Part shown: in pieces, positions 37,079 to 45,990 of the stretch | Numbering within the stretch: the stretch's first letter is position 1 | Layout: every line of letters starts with the position of its first letter | Assembly (NCBI GenBank): GCA_013298145.1 | Contig: JAAFJO010000001.1 | Coordinates: 434,001-498,000 of the forward strand | DNA from: Betaproteobacteria bacterium | GTDB taxonomy: Bacteria; Pseudomonadota; Gammaproteobacteria; Burkholderiales; Casimicrobiaceae | Reading direction: 5' to 3' | Length of the DNA stretch: 64,000 bases | Translations under genes and position numbers: made by a program | The notes under the pieces: generated by a model | Seen by the model: the letters and a program-made list of their open reading frames with translations, nothing else | Told to the model about the DNA's origin: nothing | Database searches by the model: none

Positions 37079-38464
37079 ATGGACATTTCGGTCATCGTTC
37101 TCGCCGCTGGAAAAGGCACTCGCATGAAGTCGCGCCTGCCGAAGGTGTTGCAGCCGCTGGCAGGCCGCCCGCTGCTTGCTCATTCGTTGGCGGCTGTCGC
37201 TGCGCTAAAGCCCAGCAAAACGGTTGTCGTCGTGGGGCACGGCGCGGATGAGGTGAAAGCCGCGTTTTCGAGCCGAGGCGATCTCGAATTCGCCCTGCAG
37301 TCCCCGCAAAACGGGACAGGTCACGCAACCGCTGTTGGCATCGCCCCCATCGCCGATGGCGGCATCACACTGATTCTTTCGGGCGATACGCCGCTCATTC
37401 AGCCGAAAACGCTCAGCAAACTCTCAGCGCTCGCGAATGAGAAGACGTTCGCGCTGCTCACGTGTCACGTCGCTGATCCGACCGGATACGGCCGCATCGT
37501 GAGGAATGATGCGGGCGAGGTGGTCAAAATCGTCGAGCACAAAGACGCGCTCGCGGCAAACGATCAAGCAACCCTCGCGATTCACGAAATGAACACCGCG
37601 ATCATGTGCGCGCCCACCGCGTGGCTGCGTCGCGCCCTCACGAAGTTGGAACCGAAGAATGCGCAAGGCGAGCTCTATCTCACCGATGTGATCGCGATGG
37701 CTGCGGTGGACGGATTGAAGATCGCGACGACGCAACCCGATGGCGGTGAAACCGAAATCGCGGGGGTGAACGACAAGATCCAACTCGCTGCGCTTGAATG
37801 CGCGTTTCAGCATCAACAAGCCGAAGCTCTGATGCGTGATGGCGTCACGCTCATCGATCCGCACCGCATTGATATCCGCGGAACGCTCAGCTGCGGCAGC
37901 GATGTTGAGATCGATGTGAACTGCGTGTTTGAAGGCGAAGTCACGCTCGGTGACAACGTGAGAATCGGCGCAAACTGCGTGATTAAAGACGCGACGATCG
38001 CGGCGAACGCAGTGATTCATCCAATGTGTCACATCGACGGTGCGACGGTGGGTGAAAGCGCAATCATCGGTCCGTTTGCGCGGCTACGCCCAGGCGCCGC
38101 GCTCGCAGAAGCGGTTCACATCGGCAATTTTGTCGAGGTGAAAAATTCAACGCTCGCCAAAGGCGCGAAAGCGAATCATTTGGCGTATCTCGGCGACGCA
38201 ACGGTGGGTGAGCGCGTGAATTACGGCGCTGGAGCGATCACCGCGAATTACGACGGCGCAAACAAACACCGCACGATCATCGAAGCGGACGTGCATGTTG
38301 GCAGCAACTGCGTGTTGGTCGCGCCTGTCACCATCGGCGCAGGCGGCACCGTCGGCGGCGGCAGCACGATTACGAAGAGCACGGAACCCGGCGCACTCAC
38401 CGTTGCACGCGGGAAGCAGCTCTCGATTCCGAACTGGAAACGGCCACTAAAAACCTCGAAATAG
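37079..38464 (+). CDS. glmU: Bifunctional N-acetylglucosamine-1-phosphate uridyltransferase/glucosamine-1-phosphate acetyltransferase
   Basis: GlmU acetylates glucosamine-1-phosphate and then forms UDP-GlcNAc, the precursor of peptidoglycan and lipopolysaccharide. The N-terminal half has the uridyltransferase signature VIVLAAGKGTRMKSRLPKVLQ and the loop QNGTGHATA, and GDTPLIQP. The C-terminal half has left-handed beta-helix hexapeptide repeats, with AHLAYLGDATVG-type NHLAYLGDATVGERVNYGAG and the acetyl-CoA-binding NYDGANKHRT. The 461-residue length is usual. A TTG at 37070 would add three residues; I take the ATG at 37079. A hairpin follows 18 bp downstream. Confidence 0.97.
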   Translation: MDISVIVLAAGKGTRMKSRLPKVLQPLAGRPLLAHSLAAVAALKPSKTVVVVGHGADEVKAAFSSRGDLEFALQSPQNGTGHATAVGIAPIADGGITLILSGDTPLIQPKTLSKLSALANEKTFALLTCHVADPTGYGRIVRNDAGEVVKIVEHKDALAANDQATLAIHEMNTAIMCAPTAWLRRALTKLEPKNAQGELYLTDVIAMAAVDGLKIATTQPDGGETEIAGVNDKIQLAALECAFQHQQAEALMRDGVTLIDPHRIDIRGTLSCGSDVEIDVNCVFEGEVTLGDNVRIGANCVIKDATIAANAVIHPMCHIDGATVGESAIIGPFARLRPGAALAEAVHIGNFVEVKNSTLAKGAKANHLAYLGDATVGERVNYGAGAITANYDGANKHRTIIEADVHVGSNCVLVAPVTIGAGGTVGGGSTITKSTEPGALTVARGKQLSIPNWKRPLKTSK

Positions 38465-38481
38465 TCAAACAGCTTTGCGCC

Positions 38482-38508
38482 GTATCGCCCATTTTAATCG
38501 GGCGATAC
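38482..38508. terminator. Perfect hairpin after glmU
   Basis: GTATCGCCC pairs with GGGCGATAC around a 9-base A/T-rich loop. There is no strong T run, so it may be a weak terminator or a repeat of the GCCC-AT-GGGC type also seen near 38548 and 41512. Confidence 0.5.
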
Positions 38509-38593
38509 GTTAACTTACTGTTCTTTTCGGTAACCGCATTTTATGCAACCTCGCCCAAATTAACGAAGGGCTAGATTAATTGAGCTGGCCAGC

Positions 38594-41359
38594 CTACTTC
38601 GCATCTGCCTTTTTCTTATCCCCCGCTTTCACAATCGAAAGTTTCGCCGGATCAACAAATTTGCGGAATGCATCGCGCGCTTGTTCGGGCGTGACCGCTT
38701 GCACTTTCGCGATGAACGTTTCGTAGTCGGCGAATTTCAAACCGCGATCAAGTCGATCAAGCCACATTGAGGCGACCGAGCCATCGCTTGCGTATTGCTG
38801 ATCGTAGCTCGCGCGAACGCCGGATTTGATTCGCGCAACTTCCTCTGCCGTGAACCCAGCATCACGCGCTTTGTTGATCTCATCAAGAATCGCGGTGACC
38901 GCTTTCTCAACGTTTTGCGGCGCAGCGATGCCGTTCACGCCCCATGAACCCACCGCGTCGTAGATGCCTGCGGTGAATGACGATCCGATGCCGTAGGTCA
39001 GGCCGTCTTTGCCGCGAAGCCGCGCCATCAAGCGCGAATCGATGGCGCCGGAGCCGATGATTTCGTTGGCCACCCAGAGCGCAGGGTAATCGGGATCGTC
39101 GCGCTTCAACGCGAAGGCCGTGCGCATTTGGATCGTCGCATTTTCTTTATCGGGCGTGTCGATCCATTCGTTGATCGCAGGAGGTTGTGCAAGACGCTGT
39201 GGAATGCGGGTGTACGGCGCTTTGCTCGGCCATGTGGCAAACGCTTTGTTGAGCGCGCCCATGACTTCTTTCGGATCAAAATCGCCCACGATCACGATCT
39301 CGCCCGCGCTCGCACCCGCGAAGTCCGAATACGCTTTCGCGAGATTGTCGCGAGAGAAAGTTTTGATGTATTCCTCTTGCTCTTCACTGCTCGCCACGTA
39401 GAACGGATGGCCTTTCGGATGCGCGTTGAAGTGGCGCGAGATGCGTTGCGATGCACGTGCAGCGGGATCGGATTTCGAAAGCTCGATGCTTGCGAGCGCA
39501 CTCTTGCGAATCTGCTCAAGCTCGTTGGCGGGGAATACCGGTTCGCGCATCACGTGCGCTGCGAATTCGAGCGCGCCGAGCAGCTCAGGCTTGGTCGTTT
39601 CGAATCCGGTGATGCCACCGCGAATCTTCCTCTTCTGAATTTCGTCGGCAATTTGTGCGCGACTGAATTGGCTGCTGCCCATCGTGAGCAAGCCCCGCGC
39701 AAGCGACAGATCATCGTTCCGACCCATTAACGTTTGCTCGTTGCCCGATTTGAAGTTGATGCGAACTTGCACGGTTTCGCCGCGCGTTTTCTTTGGCAGC
39801 AGCGCCACTTTTACGTTGCCGATTTGCGCGAATTGCGTACGCGCATCAATATTCTTTGCGCTTGCCTCAAAGGCTTCACCTTGCGCCACTTGCACTGAGG
39901 GCTTCCAGTTGGCGAGCACCGTTTTCGCGTCTGGCGCGGTGGGCACTTCTGCCCGCTTGGCATCGTTTTCCGGCACGAAGATCGCGAGCGAGCGGTTGTC
40001 GCGAATCAAGTACTTTGCTGCCGCTTTTTGCACTTGTTCGGCGGTGACTTCTTTCATCGCCTCACGGCCCCAAAAGAACAATCGCCAATCGCCGAGCGCG
40101 ATAAAGCTCGAAAGCCCAAGGCCAACCCGATCTGCCTGAGCGAGCGTTGCCTCGTAGCTGTTATCGATGATTTGCCGAGCGCGCGCCATTTCTTCCGCAG
40201 TTGGCGGCGTGGTTGCAAGCACCTCGATTTCGCGCACGAAATCGTCGCGAAGGCTTTCGATGTTTTCGCCCGCCTTTTGAACGGCAAACAACAGCGTCGG
40301 ATGCGGATCGACGTAGGAAAGTGTTTGCGCGCCCGTGCCCACCGCTTTCTGCGTTTCCACCAATTTCTTGTGCAAGCGGCCTGATGGCGTGTGTCCCAAA
40401 ATATTCATCGCATAGCTGAGCGCGCGTGTGTCGGGATGCAGTGCGCCGGGTACGCGATACGCTGCCGCAAGGATTTGGATCTCGCCCCTGCGACGAATAG
40501 TCACGCTTCGCTCACCGTCTTGCGTCGGCTCGACGGTGTTGAGTTTCGGGAGCGTACGCGTTGGCTTTGGAATTGAGCCGAATTCCTGCGCAACCGTTGC
40601 GATGGCGAGTGCGGGATTAAATTTTCCTGCGATCAAAAGCACTGCGTTATCGGGTTGATAGTAGGTTTTGTAGAACGCGCGCAACCGCTCAATGTCTACG
40701 TTTTCGATGTCAGCACGATTGCCAATTGGCAGTTGACCGTAGTTGTGCCAATCGTAGGCAATGGCGAACAGTCGCTTGCCGATCACCTGAATCGGTTGAT
40801 TCTCGCCTGCTTCGTATTCATTGCGGACCACGGTCATTTCTTTGTCGAGCTCTTCCTTCTTGAGAAAAGCATTGACCATGCGATCGGCTTCGAGCATCAG
40901 CGCGAACTTCAGGTTGTCATCATTCGCTGTGAACACGCCGTAGTAATTGGTGATGTCAGTGCGCGTGATCGCGTTCCACTGCGCACCGCGCTTGGTGTAT
41001 TCGGCGCTGACGTCTGCCACTTTGGGCGAGCCCTTGAACAACATGTGTTCGAGCAGGTGTGCGCTGCCGGTTTCACCGTAATTTTCGTGACGCGAGCCAA
41101 CGAGATAGGTGATGTTGACGGTGAGCTTCGCTTGCGTTTCATCCGGGAAGAGCAGCACCGTTAAGCCGTTGGGGAGCTTGTATTCCGTGATGCCGCCGAC
41201 CGAAGGGCCGGCGACCACGCCGCGCGGCAAGTCAAAAGCGTTTGCAGTGATCGGGCCGATCACAAGTGGGAGTGCGAGCGCGAGGGAAACGACAACGAAG
41301 GCGTGGCGCAGCGCAAGCGAAACACACCGAACAAAATTCCAGCGGAGGAGAGTTTTCAT
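38594..41359 (-). CDS. M16 family zinc metallopeptidase, two-domain, exported
   Basis: This 921-residue pitrilysin-type peptidase has a signal/anchor hydrophobic segment at about 18-40, then the inverted zinc motif HLLEH at 101-105 with the downstream glutamate in NEYEAGEN (about 177). The C-terminal half repeats the fold without its own zinc motif, as in processing-peptidase-like members, and has R-Y type substrate-binding residues in GLTYGIGSSF. Such proteins cut peptides in the periplasm or envelope. MKTLLRWN at 41359 is preferred over the ATG three codons earlier. It is a single-gene unit. Confidence 0.92.
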   Translation of the reverse strand: MKTLLRWNFVRCVSLALRHAFVVVSLALALPLVIGPITANAFDLPRGVVAGPSVGGITEYKLPNGLTVLLFPDETQAKLTVNITYLVGSRHENYGETGSAHLLEHMLFKGSPKVADVSAEYTKRGAQWNAITRTDITNYYGVFTANDDNLKFALMLEADRMVNAFLKKEELDKEMTVVRNEYEAGENQPIQVIGKRLFAIAYDWHNYGQLPIGNRADIENVDIERLRAFYKTYYQPDNAVLLIAGKFNPALAIATVAQEFGSIPKPTRTLPKLNTVEPTQDGERSVTIRRRGEIQILAAAYRVPGALHPDTRALSYAMNILGHTPSGRLHKKLVETQKAVGTGAQTLSYVDPHPTLLFAVQKAGENIESLRDDFVREIEVLATTPPTAEEMARARQIIDNSYEATLAQADRVGLGLSSFIALGDWRLFFWGREAMKEVTAEQVQKAAAKYLIRDNRSLAIFVPENDAKRAEVPTAPDAKTVLANWKPSVQVAQGEAFEASAKNIDARTQFAQIGNVKVALLPKKTRGETVQVRINFKSGNEQTLMGRNDDLSLARGLLTMGSSQFSRAQIADEIQKRKIRGGITGFETTKPELLGALEFAAHVMREPVFPANELEQIRKSALASIELSKSDPAARASQRISRHFNAHPKGHPFYVASSEEQEEYIKTFSRDNLAKAYSDFAGASAGEIVIVGDFDPKEVMGALNKAFATWPSKAPYTRIPQRLAQPPAINEWIDTPDKENATIQMRTAFALKRDDPDYPALWVANEIIGSGAIDSRLMARLRGKDGLTYGIGSSFTAGIYDAVGSWGVNGIAAPQNVEKAVTAILDEINKARDAGFTAEEVARIKSGVRASYDQQYASDGSVASMWLDRLDRGLKFADYETFIAKVQAVTPEQARDAFRKFVDPAKLSIVKAGDKKKADAK

Positions 41360-41653
41360 GGGGAGCAACGTGGGGTGAGGAACGCGTTAAACGTGACGCA
41401 CGTACGTTAAACGTGCGGTGACAGACGAACCATTCATTTGCGACGTACGACGAATCGATATGTCAGGGCGCGCAAGTTTTGCGTATAACAACAAGCGCTA
41501 ACTCCCGTTTTAATAAGGGCAAAGATGAATAATCGTAACTTATCAACACATCCTGTAGATGTGCTCTAGACCAAATAAATGGAGGGCTTTAAACAAAAAG
41601 TCGTTTGTTAGCATGCCCCACGCATTAGCGGTTACGCGCGAAGGCTCTCCCTG
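41360..41653. other. Intergenic region with two direct CGTTAAACGTG copies
   Basis: CGTTAAACGTG occurs at 41385-41395 and 41405-41415, exactly 20 bp (two helical turns) apart, 26-56 bp upstream of the M16 gene. It could be an operator bound by one regulator on one DNA face. The rest holds a short CTCCCG...AAGGG stretch near 41512 and no gene. Confidence 0.45.
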
Positions 41654-42775
41654 CTAGGGCTGCCTCGCGGTGGCGACGGTGCGCGCGAGCGTTTCGTAGC
41701 GGGCCTCACCGATTACAAAGCGGGCGAGGCCGAACGCACGCGACACGGCGACGGCGCTCACTCGGCGCGGCTGTCCGGTGCGATCACGTTCCTGGTTTGC
41801 ACCTGTGCGCGTGTTGTTTGCCACTTGAATCACGCCAGCAGGATTGACGCGCGATTCCGTCCACGCGAGCGCTCGCCGCAGCGATGGCTCGATGACGCGG
41901 CGCGCGTCGGCATTGGCAACATGGTCGTGATAGCGAAGCAGATATACCAATGCTTCGCCTTGAAAGCTCACATCAAATCCGCCGCGTTCTGTAAAGAAGC
42001 CCGCCGCGTTCTGTTTTGAAATTCCTTCACGAATGAGCTGATCGCCGGCGGCGGCGAGAGGGAGCTCGTTGGTAACACGTGCAGCCGCGCCGAGCGCGTA
42101 TCCGGTCAAAAAGTAGCGCGAGTTGAATTGCTCCATTGCGGGGCGAGCGGCGCTCAAGTTGTTCGCATTCGCGAGCCAACGCGCGGCTGCGGCGAGCTTC
42201 GGTCTCATCGTTGCGATCCGCCCCGAAAAATCGCGCGCGTGGCCGGTCGTTTCGAGCAACCAAATCCCATGAGCGACACCCGCGACAAAATACGCCGTTG
42301 AAACGTAATTGTCGCGGCTCGCGAAACTTCCATCCTGCGCTTGTTGTTGAAAACCCCACTCAAACGCACGCAAGCCCGCATCAATCAAATCGACGCGGTT
42401 TCGATTCACGCCCGCGCCAATCACCGTGTCGCCAAAGCGTTGCTCTTCGATGTACCACTCGCCGCCTTTGCGCGCTCCGGCTTCCCAGCCGCGGTTGACG
42501 CCCATCGCACCAGATCGCTCAACCTGCTGCAAAAGGACGTCAACGTTGCGATACACCGTGTCAGTTAGCAGCGCGCTACGTTCGAACGCAGCGTCCTGCC
42601 CGCTTCCGGCTGCGCGCCAATCGCCTTCATCTGCGCGAGACACGGGCGCACCCGTTGACGCGGGCGGCATCGAACGCGGTGGCTCTGCGGGGTAGTCAAC
42701 ACCCGCTCGCTGCGGTTCAACCGTAGCGCATGCGGAAACAACGAGAAGCGGGAGGAGGGAAATGCGGCGGATCAT
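41654..42775 (-). CDS. Lipoprotein with alpha/alpha-toroid-like helical repeats
   Basis: The 373-residue protein starts MIRRISLLPLLVVSACATV with a lipobox (VSAC, Cys16), so it is probably anchored in the outer membrane. The mature protein is helical with repeated short blocks such as GLRAFEWGFQQQAQDGSFA, STAYFVAGVAHGIWLLE and YFLTGYALGAAARV, reminiscent of alpha/alpha-barrel proteins. I recognise no family or catalytic signature. It stands alone behind the 255 bp mobile-like element. Confidence 0.6.
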   Translation of the reverse strand: MIRRISLLPLLVVSACATVEPQRAGVDYPAEPPRSMPPASTGAPVSRADEGDWRAAGSGQDAAFERSALLTDTVYRNVDVLLQQVERSGAMGVNRGWEAGARKGGEWYIEEQRFGDTVIGAGVNRNRVDLIDAGLRAFEWGFQQQAQDGSFASRDNYVSTAYFVAGVAHGIWLLETTGHARDFSGRIATMRPKLAAAARWLANANNLSAARPAMEQFNSRYFLTGYALGAAARVTNELPLAAAGDQLIREGISKQNAAGFFTERGGFDVSFQGEALVYLLRYHDHVANADARRVIEPSLRRALAWTESRVNPAGVIQVANNTRTGANQERDRTGQPRRVSAVAVSRAFGLARFVIGEARYETLARTVATARQP

Positions 42776-42834
42776 CGGGAGGGGCGGAGCAAATGAATGG
42801 GAGAGAACACAACAAGCGCGAAGTAACGCAACTA

Positions 42835-43089
42835 GAGCGTGTTAACACTATTTTGGCGAAATGCGTTCCGAGAACGCGACAAAGCAGACGCGCCGCATTT
42901 TCGGAACCCTTTGGGGCGTGTTCAGCTCATTTGGCAAAAGCGGCGCCTGGTGTTGTTGCGAAGTCCTTGCGAAAAGCTTGTCGCCTACGCTCAGTGCCTG
43001 CACCACGGCGGCCTTCGCACCTTGTTTGCCAACTTCGCATGCATGGAAACCTGAACCGCCGCACTCGTCAAAATAGTGTTAACACGCCC
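42835..43089. mobile_element. MITE-like element with 25 bp terminal inverted repeats and TA flanks
   Basis: The ends GAGCGTGTTAACACTATTTT and the reverse complement of the right end match at nearly all of 25 positions (42835-42859 and 43065-43089). The element is 255 bp and is flanked by TA (42833-42834 and 43090-43091), the target duplication of IS630/Tc1-type transposases. It has no transposase; a few small open frames in it look non-coding. It is a candidate non-autonomous element. Confidence 0.7.
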
Positions 43090-43222
43090 TAAGGAAGCGT
43101 TGAACATGGATACGCGATACATCGCGTGAGTCTTGTTCAGCGCCGCTCAAAACTGAATGATTAGTTCCTGTGGTTTTAACGCAGCAACGGCTGAGTGCAG
43201 CGGCGGGTGAAACATTGCTCGC

Positions 43223-43693
43223 TCAGCTCGGCGAAGACGCACGATTATCTTTTGCCTTACCAGCCTTCGACTTCGGTGTTTTGGCAACTTTAATCTTACT
43301 GGCAGGCTTTTTCGCCCGCTTCTTTGCTGCCTTTTCCTCTTTCGCGCGTGCAGCCGCTGCGCGCTTATCGGCAAGGGCTTGCTGCTTTCGGATCTCCGAA
43401 CGCTCTTTTGCCTCCGCGCTGGAACGATCCGCAATCCGTTTACTGACCTCGCGATCATCGGCCCGACGCTGTTTGTCTAGCGCATCCGCGCGCTGTTGTT
43501 GCTCGCGCGTGTCTTGCGTGGGCGCAACGGCTTTTCCGTCAGCGCATGGCTTATCGGTGTAGACCGCGTTGCCATTCACTTCGCAGCGATAGGTTGTTTG
43601 CGCGCTTGCCGCAGCCGCGCCAAACGCGAGCAGACTCACACACGATACGACTGCCCTCTGAACGTGAAACCTGCGAAGTAGTGCGAGCTTCAT
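43223..43693 (-). CDS. DUF4124-domain exported protein
   Basis: The 156-residue protein has a signal peptide (cut near ASAQT) then TTYRCEVNGNAVYTDKPC, the DUF4124 motif with its two cysteines, and a long basic tail rich in K, A and R (KEEKAAKKRAKKPASK) that should be coiled or disordered. The family is common in proteobacterial envelopes; its function is unknown. It is a single-gene unit downstream of the MITE-like element. Confidence 0.8.
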   Translation of the reverse strand: MKLALLRRFHVQRAVVSCVSLLAFGAAAASAQTTYRCEVNGNAVYTDKPCADGKAVAPTQDTREQQQRADALDKQRRADDREVSKRIADRSSAEAKERSEIRKQQALADKRAAAARAKEEKAAKKRAKKPASKIKVAKTPKSKAGKAKDNRASSPS

Positions 43694-43863
43694 GATGCCC
43701 TCCTTCTCTTGTAGCTTGACCGAATTAAACCTGAAAATTTCAATTTAGAAATGTGGTTTGTAGGCGACCCCTGGAGACTGCGATCGTCAAGGTCGCTCGC
43801 TGAACTGTACACGCCGATCAAAGCGCGGTCGAGCCCGCGCCTGCGGGCACGCACGTGTAATCC

Positions 43864-45609
43864 TTACTCGTAGGATGCCGCGCAAAACATCGGTCCCTCG
43901 AAACGCCAATCTGCCGTGAAAACGGAGCGCGCGAGAAGCGTCTCCGTGATGTAGAGATGGTTAACCGTGTTTTGATTGAATGCACGATGCACGCGCACCA
44001 TATCTTGCGGACAGCTGGCCGTACTCGTCGCCGCCGTCGCCGCGCTTGGCGAAGAAAGCGGTTGCGCTCGCATCACCCAGCCCTCGTCCCGTGCCCAGGG
44101 CTGCGCTCGAACGAGATCACATTCAGCAGACGCGATGCTGTAGAAGTGCGTATTCAAGCGTACGCCATCGTTGCCCCAGAAACGACACATGGGCGAGCCT
44201 AACGCAGAGTCAGTTCGGAACGTCGCGAATCGATGCCCGGTGCGCTGCCAAAGCGCTGGCAAACTATCGAGCAACGCGATTTCAGCCGCGCTGCCGGTCA
44301 TGAAGAACTTGCCGCTGCCGCGACTTACAAACTGAACTACTTCGAGTTCGTCGCGCGAGCCCCATGCGAGCTGCTTGCGTAGTTTCACGCGATCATCAGC
44401 GTTGCCCGCGAAGTTCACGATTTGCGCAAACTGATCGCGATCGGCTTGGTTGCGTGAAAGCTGCGCCTTAAAAAAAGCAAACGTCCACCCGAAAAGCTCT
44501 GGCGCATCTTCAGCTCGCAAACCGTGCGGCATCCCCTCGATCGTGACGAAATACTTCGAACCGGACAGCGCTTCGGTCATCTGCGAACTGCGGCTGATCG
44601 GCGCCACGATATCGGCAGTGCCGCCCAACGCCAAATACGGCACGCGCACCGATTTCACGCCCTGATTCGAATCGCCAAACGCTGCCAAAAAGTTGTAGCC
44701 CGCGAACGGTACGTAGCCCACGAGTGCTTTGTAGCGGTTGTCACGCACGATGACGCGCTCACTACCGCCCCAACTCGCCGTCATCTTGGCGCCTTGAACG
44801 AGCATCGTTGCCATGCCGCCCAAAGACGCGCCAAAGGCGACGATCTGATCTTGATCAATTGAATCCGCGTAACTCGTGCGCACCAGCAAATTGTCGAGCC
44901 CTTGCTTGAGGCCGATGGCGCGCATCGCCTGCATTTCGGCGATCTCTTCGTACTGGTTCAACACGTACACAAAGTCGCTAAAGTCTTCGACCTTAGTGCG
45001 GGCGAAGCGCGCGTCGGCATGAAACGGCGCATAAACTAAGTAGCCTTCGGCCGCGAAGCGCGCAATTACCTGAAGATAGGTGCTCTCAGAAGGCGCGCCA
45101 CCCAGACCATGGCTCAAAACGATGAGCGGCCATTTGCTATTTGTTGCTGCGGTGTTCGCACGGATGAGCGGCGCATCGCCAGCGCGCTCCATTTTTGGAA
45201 TCACTGTGCCGTCCGGCAGCGTGTAATTCGCGCGATTGTTTTCGGCGGTGGTCGGATAACAAAGGATCGCGGCGTACGGCACGGCCCGCCCGCCATAACG
45301 TTCGAATACATCAATTTGTGACCGGGGCGGCACCGCCAGCGAAAACGTCAACGCACTAGAAGGCGCAGCGAGAATATCGTTCACGTAGCGTGTGCGCGAG
45401 CCGTCGGGTGTGCCGTCGGCGTATTGCGCAACCGTTTCGCCCGCCCTGAGTTTGCTCAGGTCGACTTCGACGTTAGTACAGCCTACTGGGTACGCGCCCG
45501 CCAGAGACGGGGGTGGCAGAGTGATTGCGGGTAAGTCAAAAGCCAGCGCTAACGAGCCAATTGCCGCAGTCTTCCACAGCCGACAGCGTGAACTTGTATT
45601 CAAAATCAT
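43864..45609 (-). CDS. Secreted alpha/beta hydrolase, dienelactone hydrolase/PAF-acetylhydrolase-like
   Basis: The 581-residue protein begins with a hydrophobic signal-like segment (about 12-25). LIVLSHGLGGAPSES is the oxyanion-hole strand and the nucleophile elbow is FGASLGGMATM with Ser262. A likely acid/His end lies in YLALGGTADIVAP and EGMPHGLR. The C-terminal 200 or so residues are an extra domain ending TADWRFEGPMFCAASYE. The substrate is unknown; relatives hydrolyse esters or lactones. A cysteine pair (Cys44, Cys117) could be a disulfide. It lies alone. Confidence 0.82.
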   Translation of the reverse strand: MILNTSSRCRLWKTAAIGSLALAFDLPAITLPPPSLAGAYPVGCTNVEVDLSKLRAGETVAQYADGTPDGSRTRYVNDILAAPSSALTFSLAVPPRSQIDVFERYGGRAVPYAAILCYPTTAENNRANYTLPDGTVIPKMERAGDAPLIRANTAATNSKWPLIVLSHGLGGAPSESTYLQVIARFAAEGYLVYAPFHADARFARTKVEDFSDFVYVLNQYEEIAEMQAMRAIGLKQGLDNLLVRTSYADSIDQDQIVAFGASLGGMATMLVQGAKMTASWGGSERVIVRDNRYKALVGYVPFAGYNFLAAFGDSNQGVKSVRVPYLALGGTADIVAPISRSSQMTEALSGSKYFVTIEGMPHGLRAEDAPELFGWTFAFFKAQLSRNQADRDQFAQIVNFAGNADDRVKLRKQLAWGSRDELEVVQFVSRGSGKFFMTGSAAEIALLDSLPALWQRTGHRFATFRTDSALGSPMCRFWGNDGVRLNTHFYSIASAECDLVRAQPWARDEGWVMRAQPLSSPSAATAATSTASCPQDMVRVHRAFNQNTVNHLYITETLLARSVFTADWRFEGPMFCAASYE

Positions 45610-45878
45610 GAAGCGAGGTTCCTTAAGTCAAACGTTCGTTTCGACACGCGGCAAACCGGGATTCGTGAACCCTGTTGCACCGACGTGCGAAACACCCCCG
45701 CATTTCATAACGCAACAACCGAGCGTCTCGTAGGACAAGTGCGCATCGTCATGCAAGATTGAATGGTACTGCCCCCTCGTACTTGTGGGCGAAGCGGCCC
45801 GAGCGACAGTCCCAGCCTTCCGCTTAAACACAGAGCGATTGCTCGTCGGAAAAATACTACTCAATAAACAATAGGAAA

Positions 45879-45907
45879 ATAAAAAACGCCCGAATAAATC
45901 GGGCGTT
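45879..45907 (-). terminator. Terminator after the leucine-rich IPTL-CTERM gene
   Basis: AACGCCCGA (45885-45893) pairs with TCGGGCGTT (45899-45907) around ATAAA; an A run (45879-45884) gives the U run on the minus strand. It lies 84 bp beyond the stop of the gene at 45991-48213. Confidence 0.85.
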
Positions 45908-45990
45908 GATAAGTGCAGCTGATTGAGTTTTGCTGTGACTAGACAGCCGATTCGTAGGTTTCCGCAAGCAGCCGCTGTTGCACTTCAGCG

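Noticed and set aside
39128..39730. A 200-codon plus-strand frame within the M16 protease gene
   Set aside because: Antisense to a conserved gene and rich in Arg, Cys and His, typical of a shadow frame.
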